64,000 nt of DNA. Origin: Glutamicibacter protophormiae (lineage in GTDB: Bacteria > Actinomycetota > Actinomycetes > Actinomycetales > Micrococcaceae). A program made the position numbers and the translations under genes. This document shows, one piece after another, positions 17,419 through 25,388 of the stretch (the stretch's first letter is position 1; every line of letters starts with the position of its first letter). The stretch is from the NCBI RefSeq assembly GCF_014647495.1, contig NZ_BMPH01000004.1, positions 62,001 through 126,000 on the forward strand, written 5' to 3'. The notes beneath the pieces were generated by a model. The model saw only the letters and a list, made by a program, of their open reading frames with translations, made no database searches and had not been told where the DNA came from.

Positions 17419-19215
17419 GTGGATATTCAGACGGAGCCCCTCGACGCCTATATGGTCACCTGGCAGGTGGAGCTGGAATTCGGCGGCATGACCACTGTCT
17501 GCCTCCAGCGCGCCGCGGCATTTGCCGAACGCTACGGGCACGCGTCCGTGGTGACCTTCAACGCGGACCCCGCATACGAGGTGGTGCTCCAGAGCCTGCG
17601 CGAGCGCGGCAAGCTCTCGGAGAAGGTCCGGCATGTGAACTTCTACGAGCATCTGGCGGCGCATCCGCTGAAGCCGCAGGCCAAGCTGGCGGCGGCGAAA
17701 TTCGTTCCGGAGCATACCGACTTCAGGGCCGCGCTCAGCAACACCTACCTCGACTCGGACACTGCCACATTCAGCGAGCAAAGCTACGCCGGCCCGGAGA
17801 AAGAGGTCGAGCGCAAGTCCTACTTCCGCCGCAACGGAACGGTATACCTGACCGATACCAAGTTCCCTTCCGGCGGAACGGAACGCCGCCTGCTTGAAGT
17901 TGTCAACGAATCCGGCGCGGTGACCGCGCGCTTCGCCAGCGCCGCCGCGTTGTACCGGTACTGGCTCTCCGAGCTGGTGGACCACGAGCATTCGCTGGTG
18001 GTCGTCGACAGCAAGTTCTCCGCCAAGTTCCTCAGCGCCTGGAACACGGTCCACGTACCCAAGCTGTTCGCCTTCCACAGCACGCATGTCAAGGCAGGGC
18101 AGAACCTGCTGACCGGTGCGCTCGCCGATGGGCATGCACCGATGATCGAGCAACGCGCGAAGTGGGACGGCTTCGTTTTCCTGACCGAGGCGCAGCGCAG
18201 CGCCTACGTGGCGCGTTTCGGGGATGCGGAACGCACTTTTGTCGTGCCCAACCCGGTGCGCAGCGGGCACATCGATCCCCCGCTGCCGCAGCGCAACCCC
18301 GCCCACCTGATTGCCGCAGGATCCCTGACCGTCAACAAGAACGTGGCGGCCTCGATCAAGGTGGTTGCCGAGCTGAAGAAGCGCGGGCTGGAGGCCACGC
18401 TGAACGTGGTTGGCCAGGGCTCGCAGCTCAATGTGCTGGAGCAGCTGGCCAGCGACCTGGAAATCCGGGACAACATCGTCTTCCACGGGTATTCGGACCA
18501 GCTCCCCCGGCATTTCGCTGCCTCGGCCATCCACCTGCTGACCTCGACCAACGAGGGGCAGGCGCTGGTGCTGATCGAGTCGCAGCAGCAGGGCTGCGTG
18601 CCGGTGTCGTACGACATCAACTTCGGCCCGGCCGATTCCATCACCGACGGGCACAACGGCTTCCTCCTCCCCCACGGGGACATCACCGCGATGGCGGACA
18701 AGGCCGAGGCGTTGATCCGCGACCAGGAGCTGGCGGCGCGCATGTCGGCCAACGCGAGGAAATTCGCCGAGGACTGGGCCAGCCGGGACATCGTAGCCCT
18801 GTGGATCGAGACCAGGGACGAGGCAGCCAGGCTCAAGAAGTCCGGCTCCCCCGAGCAGCTCGCGGCATTCACCGCGGATCTGCAGGGCATGGATTTCCTT
18901 GACGGGTCGGTGAAGATCCGCTTCGCCCACGGCGTGCCGGCACCGGTGACGGGCCAGTTCGAGCTGGTGCTCATCGGGCGCGATTCCAAGGAGGTCCTCG
19001 CCAGCATCCCCGCCAGCGAGGTGGCCGCGGAGAACGCGGCGTTCACCGTCAGCACCGAGATCCTGGCCCAGCCCGGCGTCGCGGATGCCATTGGCGACGC
19101 GAGCGTGAAGTTCAGCAACGGCTCAAGCTCGGAAACGAAGCGGCTGCGGCTCGCGGACCCGGTGCTCGTGCCGTACCTGACGGCCTACAACAACCTGTCG
19201 ATCAAACGCGTCTGA
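17419..19215 (+). CDS. GT4-family glycosyltransferase, TagE/TarM-like, with C-terminal beta-rich extension
   Basis: 598 residues from a GTG with GTAAGGA 8 bases upstream. The N-terminal part has the ELEFGGMTTVCLQRAAAFAE start resembling poly(glycerol-phosphate) alpha-glucosyltransferases. The GT-B C-terminal domain shows the retaining GT4 E-x7-E motif in TSTNEGQALVLIESQQQG. About 110 extra residues follow and end TAYNNLSIKRV, a beta-strand type ending that resembles the end of the protein at 47343-48107. The likely role is transfer of a sugar to a teichoic-acid-type polymer, but acceptor and donor are not determined. It stands alone, 25 kb from the glycopolymer locus. Confidence 0.8.
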   Translation: MDIQTEPLDAYMVTWQVELEFGGMTTVCLQRAAAFAERYGHASVVTFNADPAYEVVLQSLRERGKLSEKVRHVNFYEHLAAHPLKPQAKLAAAKFVPEHTDFRAALSNTYLDSDTATFSEQSYAGPEKEVERKSYFRRNGTVYLTDTKFPSGGTERRLLEVVNESGAVTARFASAAALYRYWLSELVDHEHSLVVVDSKFSAKFLSAWNTVHVPKLFAFHSTHVKAGQNLLTGALADGHAPMIEQRAKWDGFVFLTEAQRSAYVARFGDAERTFVVPNPVRSGHIDPPLPQRNPAHLIAAGSLTVNKNVAASIKVVAELKKRGLEATLNVVGQGSQLNVLEQLASDLEIRDNIVFHGYSDQLPRHFAASAIHLLTSTNEGQALVLIESQQQGCVPVSYDINFGPADSITDGHNGFLLPHGDITAMADKAEALIRDQELAARMSANARKFAEDWASRDIVALWIETRDEAARLKKSGSPEQLAAFTADLQGMDFLDGSVKIRFAHGVPAPVTGQFELVLIGRDSKEVLASIPASEVAAENAAFTVSTEILAQPGVADAIGDASVKFSNGSSSETKRLRLADPVLVPYLTAYNNLSIKRV

Positions 19216-19252
19216 TCCGGACCAGTTCCGGACGCCCGCAGTTTGGCGCGCC

Positions 19253-19286
19253 AATGGGTAGCGATCCGCAAGGATCGCTACCCATT
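19253..19286. terminator. Perfect 15-base-pair hairpin with GCAA tetraloop between convergent genes
   Basis: Arms 19253-19267 and 19272-19286 pair without mismatch around GCAA, a stable GNRA loop. It lies between the stops of the GT4 gene (+) and the VOC gene (-), so it should stop transcription from either side. Confidence 0.75.
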
Positions 19287-19319
19287 CGTTGTGCGTGCTC
19301 GAAGGCTTCGGGCTGGCTC

Positions 19320-20189
19320 CTAGCGCACGGCGACGCGCAGCTGGTTGTTCCACGGATCCTTGAACTGCAGCTCGGAGCCGGTGTGGTGGTTCTGCACGCC
19401 CGCGAAGTCCAGGCGTTCGGCGATCTTGCCGATCTCGTCCTGGGTCGGGACGTTGATCAGCACCTCGCCCAGGCCCAGGGTGTCCTTGCGGGGTCCTGCG
19501 CCGCGGGAATTCCAGACGTTCATGGCCATGTGGTGGTGGTAGCCGCCGGCGGAGACGAACAGCGCCTGGTTGCCCAGGGCGGCGGTCTGGTCGAAGCCCA
19601 GGGTCTGGACGTAGAACTGGTGGGCGGTGGCGACGTCGCCGACCTGCAGGTGGACGTGGCCGACATCCGCGCCGGCCTGCTTCTGCCCGGTGACCGCTTC
19701 CTCGGTCAGGTGGGTGTTCAGGAAGTTGTTCGGATCCAGGTAGATGGTGTCCATGGAGACCTGGTCTCCGGTCCAGGTCCAGGTCTCGCGCGGGCGGTCG
19801 AAGTAGAGCTCGATGCCGTTGCCTTCCGGATCGGTGAAGTAGAAGGCTTCGGAGACCAGGTGGTCCGAGCTGCCCACGAAGCTGCTCTGGTTGTACTGCG
19901 CGGCGGACAGCACGGTGGCGGCCAAATCAGCCTGGGTCTTGAACAGCAGGGCGGTGTGAAACAGGCCTGCTTCGCCGCGGGCCGGCAGTTGCAGACCGGG
20001 GGCCGGTGTGAGTTGGACCAGGGTTTCGGCGCCGCGTCCGAGGCTGGTGCCGGCGGCGCTTTCCTTGAGCACTTCCAGGCCCAGGGCCTGCTGGTAGTAG
20101 GTGCTCATGGTGTCCAGGTCGCCGACCTTGAGCTGCACGGCATTCATCGACAGCTGCTCGGGGAGCTTGTCTTCCTTCAGGGGTGCCAT
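19320..20189 (-). CDS. Ring-cleaving dioxygenase of the VOC (glyoxalase/bleomycin-resistance) family
   Basis: 289 residues with two tandem VOC domains (about 15-130 and 170-285). Metal ligands appear as His in the first-strand QLKVGDL/HVHLQVGDV regions and Glu in YFTDPEGNGIELYFDRPRE; VGHVHLQVGD and GGYHHHMAMNVW are family signatures of CatE/MhqO-like dioxygenases. It probably opens a hydroquinone or catechol ring. AAGGA precedes the ATG. A TTGAAGCTTCAA palindrome lies about 60 bases upstream, a good candidate operator for a MarR-type quinone sensor. The gene is divergent from the first acyl-CoA synthetase gene. Confidence 0.85.
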   Translation of the reverse strand: MAPLKEDKLPEQLSMNAVQLKVGDLDTMSTYYQQALGLEVLKESAAGTSLGRGAETLVQLTPAPGLQLPARGEAGLFHTALLFKTQADLAATVLSAAQYNQSSFVGSSDHLVSEAFYFTDPEGNGIELYFDRPRETWTWTGDQVSMDTIYLDPNNFLNTHLTEEAVTGQKQAGADVGHVHLQVGDVATAHQFYVQTLGFDQTAALGNQALFVSAGGYHHHMAMNVWNSRGAGPRKDTLGLGEVLINVPTQDEIGKIAERLDFAGVQNHHTGSELQFKDPWNNQLRVAVR

Positions 20190-20248
20190 GGTCGGCGTCC
20201 TTTCTGCGGGTGGGTCATCTTCCTTGATTTCAGACTACGCCTCTTTAG

Positions 20249-20260
20249 TTGAAGCTTCAA
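20249..20260. promoter_or_regulatory. TTGAAGCTTCAA palindrome, candidate MarR-type operator
   Basis: A perfect 12-base palindrome 60 bases before the VOC dioxygenase start and about 160 bases before the acyl-CoA synthetase start. MarR-family repressors often bind TTGA/TCAA palindromes, and related dioxygenases in other bacteria are under MarR-type quinone sensors. The regulator gene is not in the window. Confidence 0.5.
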
Positions 20261-20353
20261 GCTTTATCGTGAAATGTGGCCCACGTCCCTGAATTCCACC
20301 CCGGTCGCAACACTCCGAGCCAGGCAGGCTCTTCCCCTTTGGTAGGACGTCAA

Positions 20354-20363
20354 AGTATATTGG
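20354..20363 (+). promoter_or_regulatory. Candidate promoter element (AGTATATTG) of the first acyl-CoA synthetase gene
   Basis: AGTATATTGG lies 65 bases upstream of the start at 20419. The same nine bases occur 67 bases upstream of the paralogous gene at 22309. TATATT fits a -10 hexamer; no good -35 is seen. Confidence 0.4.
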
Positions 20364-20418
20364 CCAGTGACCGCCGTCACTCTCAGGGGGCGGGGAATCT
20401 GCGAGCTGGAGGATACAC

Positions 20419-22128
20419 ATGAGCGTGACCGAGGAATTCCGCACGGTACGGGATCAGCTGATCGCGTGGCGCGAAGACTACCAGCTCGCCTGCGAGCAGT
20501 TCTCCTGGCCGCGCTTCACCCACTTCAACTTCGGCTTCGACTGGTTCGACCAGGTCGCCGCCGACCCGCAGCGCGCGGACGCCCCGGCGCTGGTGATCAC
20601 CGAGATGGACGGCTCCTCCACCCGGCGCACCTGGCGCGAGCTGTCTGAGCGCTCCACCCAGCTGGCCCGCTGGCTCAGCGATGCCGGGGTGCGCCGTTCT
20701 GATTCCATCGCGGTGATGCTGGGCAACCAGGTGGAACTGTGGGAAACCATGCTGGCGGGCATCAAGCTCGGCGCCATCCTGGTCCCCTGCACCACCCAGC
20801 TGACCCCGGCCGACCTGGACGACCGCATCCAGCGCGGCCACGTCTCCTGGGTCATCACCAACGAGGCCGAGACCCCCAAGTTCGCCTCGCTGGACGGGGA
20901 CTTCACGCTGGTGCAGATCGGCGGGACCCCGGCCGCGGGATCGCTATCCTACGCGGATTCCTTCACCGTGCCGGTGGAGTTCGCCCTGGATACCCCGACC
21001 CGCGCCGAGGAGCCGCTGCTGCGCTACTTCACCTCCGGCACCACCTCCCGGGCCAAGCTGGTGGAGCACACCCACGTCTCCTACCCGGTGGGGCACCTGA
21101 GCACGATGTTCTGGATCGGCCTGGAGCCCGGGGACGTGCACCTGAACGTCGCCTCCCCCGGCTGGGCCAAACACGCCTGGTCCAACCTGTTCACCCCGTG
21201 GATCGCGGAGGCGACAGTCTTCGTCTACAACTACGAGCGCTTCGACGCGACGGCGCTGATGGAGCAGATGGCCCGCGAGAAGGTCACCAGCTTCTGCGCC
21301 CCGCCTACCGTGTGGCGGCTGCTGATCCAGGCGGACCTGACCCAGCTGGAGACTCCCCCGGCCAAGCTGGTCTCGGCCGGGGAGCCGCTGAACGCCGAGG
21401 TCATCGACCAGGTGCAGCGCGCCTGGGGCCAGGTGATCCGCGACGGCTTCGGGCAGACCGAAACCACCGTGCAGATCGCCAACCCGCCCGGAGAGCGCAT
21501 CGTCATCGGTGCCATGGGACGGCCGATGCCCGGCTACCAGGTGGTGCTGCGCGACCCGCTGACCGGGCAGGAATCGGACACCGGGGAGATCTGCCTGGTC
21601 ACCGATCCGCGGCCGCTGGGGCTGATGAACGGCTACTTCGAGGACGCGGAGAAAACCGCGCAGGCCTTCCGCGACGGGGTCTACCACACCGGGGACATCG
21701 CCGAACGGGACGAGCACGGGGTGCTCACCTATGTGGGGCGGGCCGATGACGTGTTCAAGTCCAGCGACTACAAGCTCAGCCCCTTCGAGCTCGAATCGGT
21801 GCTCATCGAGCATCCGGGGGTCGGCGAGGCGGCGGTGGTTCCCGCGCCGGACGACCTGAGGCTGTCCGTGCCCAAGGCCTATGTGGTGCCGGCCGCCGGC
21901 TACACCGCCGGAGCCGAGCTGGCCGAGAGCATCCTGGCCTACTGCCGCGAGCACCTGGCCGCCTACAAGCGGATCCGGCGCCTTGAATTCGCGGAACTGC
22001 CCAAAACCATCTCGGGCAAGATCCGCCGGGTCGAGCTGCGACGGGCCGAGGAGGAACGCCACCGCACCGGGGACGCCCCGGGCAGGGAATACCGGGACAC
22101 CGATTTCCCGGGATTGTCCTCCAGCTAG
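20419..22128 (+). CDS. AMP-forming acyl-CoA synthetase (medium-chain/ACSM-like), copy 1
   Basis: 569-residue adenylating enzyme that activates a carboxylic acid with ATP and joins it to CoA. The P-loop reads YFTSGTTSRAKLVEHTH, where most family members have TSGTTGxPK. The GYGQTE-type motif is GFGQTETTV, the hinge region includes YHTGDIAERDEHG, and the catalytic Lys is in LPKTISGKIRRVELR. The order and the EHTH-type segment after the P-loop suggest the ACSM/benzoate-CoA ligase branch; the substrate is unknown. GGAGGA precedes the ATG by 7 bases. A close paralogue follows. Confidence 0.88.
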   Translation: MSVTEEFRTVRDQLIAWREDYQLACEQFSWPRFTHFNFGFDWFDQVAADPQRADAPALVITEMDGSSTRRTWRELSERSTQLARWLSDAGVRRSDSIAVMLGNQVELWETMLAGIKLGAILVPCTTQLTPADLDDRIQRGHVSWVITNEAETPKFASLDGDFTLVQIGGTPAAGSLSYADSFTVPVEFALDTPTRAEEPLLRYFTSGTTSRAKLVEHTHVSYPVGHLSTMFWIGLEPGDVHLNVASPGWAKHAWSNLFTPWIAEATVFVYNYERFDATALMEQMAREKVTSFCAPPTVWRLLIQADLTQLETPPAKLVSAGEPLNAEVIDQVQRAWGQVIRDGFGQTETTVQIANPPGERIVIGAMGRPMPGYQVVLRDPLTGQESDTGEICLVTDPRPLGLMNGYFEDAEKTAQAFRDGVYHTGDIAERDEHGVLTYVGRADDVFKSSDYKLSPFELESVLIEHPGVGEAAVVPAPDDLRLSVPKAYVVPAAGYTAGAELAESILAYCREHLAAYKRIRRLEFAELPKTISGKIRRVELRRAEEERHRTGDAPGREYRDTDFPGLSSS

Positions 22129-22185
22129 CCCGCAGCGCCGGAGCGGCGCACCCGCCGCAACCGTGTTTTGATCAATATTGCCGGT

Positions 22186-22208
22186 GTTGTGCAAGTCGAC
22201 CGCACAAC
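22186..22208. repeat. Inverted repeat between the two acyl-CoA synthetase genes
   Basis: GTTGTGC (22186-22192) and GCACAAC (22202-22208) are perfectly complementary around 9 bases. It lies just upstream of the candidate promoter of copy 2. It could be an operator or a weak terminator of copy 1; no T-run follows. Confidence 0.4.
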
Positions 22209-22241
22209 CTGACGCAACAATTCGTCCATAGTGAGCACCAG

Positions 22242-22250
22242 AGTATATTG
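22242..22250 (+). promoter_or_regulatory. Candidate promoter element (AGTATATTG) of the second acyl-CoA synthetase gene
   Basis: Identical to the element before copy 1 and at nearly the same distance (67 bases) from the start codon. The agreement in an otherwise different intergenic region argues for a shared promoter or operator. Confidence 0.4.
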
Positions 22251-22308
22251 AACACAGAAACGTTCACCCTGCTGTCCGTGCAGTCTGCCTGCCGCGGAAA
22301 GGACTCCC

Positions 22309-24021
22309 ATGAGTAACACCGAGAAGTTCCGTGCGGCGCGCGACCTCCTCCTGGCCCACCGCGACGACTACGCCGGTGCGCGCAAGGCCTTCAGCTGGCC
22401 CCAGTTCAGCGACTTCAACTTCGCCTACGACTGGTTCGACGAGGTAGCCAAGGATCCCGCCCGCTCTGACACCCCGGCGCTGATCCTCACCGAGCCGGAC
22501 GGCAGCAGCGCACGCTACAGCTGGGCCGAACTCTCGCGGCGCTCCACCCAGGTGGCGCGCTGGCTTTCGGAGAACGGGTTCAAGCGCCAGGACACCATGA
22601 TCGTGATGCTCGGCAACGAGGTGGCGCTGTGGGAGATCATGCTCGCGGGCATGAAGCTGGGCGCCGTGATCATCCCCTCCACCACGCAGCTGACCAGCGT
22701 GGACCTGGCCGACCGGATCGAACGCGGCAAGGCCCAGTGGATCGTCACCAGCTACGACCAGCTGCCCAAGCTTGAGCAGGTGCCCGGGGACTACACCACC
22801 GTCCAGGTGCGCGGCGAGGCCGCCGCGGGCACCCTGCACTTCGATGACTCGCTCCAGGCTCCGGCGCAGTTCGCCCTGGACACGCCCACGCGCGCGGATG
22901 AGACCCTGCTGCTCTACTTCACCTCCGGCACCACCTCGCTGGCCAAGCTGGTGCAGCACACCCACGTGTCCTACCCCGTGGGGCACCTGGCGACCATGTT
23001 CTGGATCGGGCTGGAACCGGGCGACGTGCACCTGAACGTCGCCTCCCCCGGCTGGGGCAAGCATGCGTGGTCCAACTTCTTCGGCCCGTGGATCGCCGAG
23101 GCGACGGTGTTCGTCTACAACTACGAGCGCTTCGATCCCAAGGCGCTGATGCACCAGATGGATGTCGAGAACGTCACCAGCTTCTGCGCCCCGCCCACCG
23201 TGTGGCGCTACCTGATCCAGGCCGACCTCTCGGCGCTGCGCACTCCCCCGCGCAAGCTGGTCTCCGCCGGCGAACCGCTGAACCGCGAGGTCATTGAGCA
23301 GGTGCGCAACGCCTGGGGCCAGGTGATCCGCGACGGCTACGGGCAGACCGAAACCACCGTGCAGATCGCCAACCCCCCGGGAGAAGCCGTCAAGGTGGGC
23401 GCCATGGGCCGCCCGATGCCCGGCTACGAGATCGAGCTGCGCAACCCGACCACCGGCCAGCTGGCGGAGGTGGGAGAGATCTGCCTGCGGCTGGATCCGC
23501 GGCCGGTGGGCCTGATGAAGGGCTACTTCGAGGACCAGGCGAAAACCGACACCGCGACCCGCAACGGGGTCTACCACACCGGGGACATCGCCGAACGCGA
23601 CGCCGAGGGGGTGCTGACCTATGTGGGCCGCGCGGATGACGTGTTCAAGTCCAGCGACTACAAGCTCAGCCCCTTCGAGCTGGAATCGGTGGTGCTGGAG
23701 CACCCGGCCGTCGCCGAGGCCGCCGTGGTGCCCTCGCCGGATCCGATGAAGCTGTCGGTGCCGAAGGTGTTTGTGGTGCTGGCGCCCGGCCACGAGCCGT
23801 CCGCGCAGACCGCCGAAAGCATCCTTGGCTACTGCCGCGTGAACCTGGCCCCCTACAAGCGCATCCGCCGGCTGGAATTCTCCGAGCTGCCCAAAACCAT
23901 CTCGGGCAAGATCCGCCGGGTGGAGCTGCGCCTGGCCGAAAGCGACCAGCACGCCCAGGGCAAGGTGCCGCCGAAGGAATACCGGGACACCGATTTCCCG
24001 TCGCTGAAGTCCCTGGGCTGA
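22309..24021 (+). CDS. AMP-forming acyl-CoA synthetase (medium-chain/ACSM-like), copy 2
   Basis: 570 residues, aligned with copy 1 over the whole length without large gaps; the central region is nearly identical (for example PGDVHLNVASPGW and TSFCAPPTVWR). The P-loop has the same unusual form, TSGTTSLAKLVQHTH. The catalytic Lys segment LPKTISGKIRRVELR is identical. The differences concentrate near the N-terminus and in the C-terminal subdomain, so the two enzymes may differ in substrate. AAAGGA precedes the ATG. A 20-base-pair terminator lies just after the stop. Confidence 0.88.
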   Translation: MSNTEKFRAARDLLLAHRDDYAGARKAFSWPQFSDFNFAYDWFDEVAKDPARSDTPALILTEPDGSSARYSWAELSRRSTQVARWLSENGFKRQDTMIVMLGNEVALWEIMLAGMKLGAVIIPSTTQLTSVDLADRIERGKAQWIVTSYDQLPKLEQVPGDYTTVQVRGEAAAGTLHFDDSLQAPAQFALDTPTRADETLLLYFTSGTTSLAKLVQHTHVSYPVGHLATMFWIGLEPGDVHLNVASPGWGKHAWSNFFGPWIAEATVFVYNYERFDPKALMHQMDVENVTSFCAPPTVWRYLIQADLSALRTPPRKLVSAGEPLNREVIEQVRNAWGQVIRDGYGQTETTVQIANPPGEAVKVGAMGRPMPGYEIELRNPTTGQLAEVGEICLRLDPRPVGLMKGYFEDQAKTDTATRNGVYHTGDIAERDAEGVLTYVGRADDVFKSSDYKLSPFELESVVLEHPAVAEAAVVPSPDPMKLSVPKVFVVLAPGHEPSAQTAESILGYCRVNLAPYKRIRRLEFSELPKTISGKIRRVELRLAESDQHAQGKVPPKEYRDTDFPSLKSLG

Positions 24022-24039
24022 TCCCCGGGATGCGAAATG

Positions 24040-24082
24040 GCCCGAGGGGCCCGGACAGCCACGCTGTCCGGGCCCCTCGGGC
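24040..24082. terminator. 20-base-pair perfect hairpin between convergent genes
   Basis: Arms 24040-24059 and 24063-24082 pair without mismatch around a 3-base loop, GC-rich throughout. It lies between the stop of acyl-CoA synthetase copy 2 and the stop of the convergent unknown gene at 24101, and so probably ends both transcripts. Confidence 0.85.
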
Positions 24083-24100
24083 GTTGGCGCCGGGCGCCGG

Positions 24101-25291
24101 CTACTTGCTGCGCGCCTTCGCCGCGCCGAGCAGTCCCTTGCCCAGGTAGTACAGCCCGTCGGCGTACCAGGCGATCATCAGCAGGTTGCGCAGCGGCTTG
24201 GGCACGGAGGACAGCTTGGGGCACTTGGCCAGGGCCAGGTGGGCCAGCGCCCCGGAACCGAGCACCGCCAAGCTGGAGGTGATCAGCGCCTTCGGGCCCC
24301 AGCCGCCGCGGTAGAGCAGCTTGGCGATGCCGCTGGCTTCCCGCTCGTGCTCGGCCAGGGCGGCCTTGAGGGTCTTGACCGGGCCGCCGGTGGCGACCAC
24401 CCGGATGTTCTCCGGCAGCGGCTTGCCCGTCAGGTAGTCCACGCTGCGCGGGTCGAAGCCCAGCAGGGCCACGAAGCGCTTGAGGTTCTTCAGGTTGCCC
24501 GGCGCCTTGACCAGCGCGAGCGCTTCCTGGAGCTTGGACTGGTCGCTGATGATTTCGCCCAGGGTTTGGTCGTCTTCCGTCTCCCAGCCCAGCAGCGAGG
24601 CATCCAGCTCGGCCAGCCGGTCCGCGGCCGGGCTGCCGGATTCCGGCTCGATGATCACGGTGCGTTCCAGGTCCACGAAGTAGCGCACCGACTTCGGGAA
24701 GTAGCTGCGCCGGGAACCGACGCCGGTGACCAGCGCGCTGAGCGTGTTGCCGTGGCGGGTCAGCGAGAGGAAGGGGCGGTTGGAGCGCGCGATGGTCACG
24801 GTGTCCACCGGTGCGGCGGACATGGCCATCAGCCCGGTGCCGTGGTTCCACAGGGTGAGCACGTTCTCCTCCAGCCCGGCGGCGACCACCAGCTCGGAGC
24901 CCTTGAGCTTGCGGCCGTGCACCAGTTCGGTGGCGGACCCGTAGTCGCCCAGCACGTCCTCATCCGGGGTCGGGCCGTCGATTTCCTCGCCGTCCAGCAG
25001 CACGTAGTCGGCTTGCGTGGAGTTCTTCAGCTCGTGCACCAGCTTGGTGACCCGGGAGCCTTCGCGCAGCTTGCCCCTGGCGTCCACGCGGTAGAGCACC
25101 GCGTCGCGGGCGGGGCTGACCGTGGCGATCTGCGCCGCGACCTCGGTGGCGTGCTCGCGTTCCACGGCGCCGCCGACGAAGCCCAGCAGGCGCCGGTCCG
25201 CCAGGGCGGTGCGCACCACGTCGGCCGCCTCGGGCTGGTCGCCCAGGAAAATGAACTCGATGTCGAGGTAGCTGAACTCGCTGGAATCCAC
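24101..25291 (-). CDS. Unknown protein, possible distant paralogue of the next gene upstream
   Basis: 396 residues; I do not recognise the family. It is mixed alpha/beta, with a hydrophobic helix near residue 340 (ALITSSLAVLGSGALAHLAL) and possibly a second near the C-terminus, where the protein becomes basic. It shares layout with the protein at 25389-26615: near the N-terminus LGDQPEAADVVRTALADR versus GAQAEAAVRTLLAEREV, and later VALLGFDPRSVDYLTGKPLP versus LAAFGHDPESARYLQEPGVP. The GTG at 25291 has AAAGGGG 9 bases upstream. It probably forms a unit with the next gene, about 100 bases away. Confidence 0.75.
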   Translation of the reverse strand: MDSSEFSYLDIEFIFLGDQPEAADVVRTALADRRLLGFVGGAVEREHATEVAAQIATVSPARDAVLYRVDARGKLREGSRVTKLVHELKNSTQADYVLLDGEEIDGPTPDEDVLGDYGSATELVHGRKLKGSELVVAAGLEENVLTLWNHGTGLMAMSAAPVDTVTIARSNRPFLSLTRHGNTLSALVTGVGSRRSYFPKSVRYFVDLERTVIIEPESGSPAADRLAELDASLLGWETEDDQTLGEIISDQSKLQEALALVKAPGNLKNLKRFVALLGFDPRSVDYLTGKPLPENIRVVATGGPVKTLKAALAEHEREASGIAKLLYRGGWGPKALITSSLAVLGSGALAHLALAKCPKLSSVPKPLRNLLMIAWYADGLYYLGKGLLGAAKARSK

Positions 25292-25388
25292 GAAGGTAAA
25301 CCCCTTTGGGATGGGTGGGTCGGGTGCTTGTTTTAATCATAGGCGCGCTGCGGGCGCCCGCCGCGGATTAACCCGCGCACTGCCTTGG

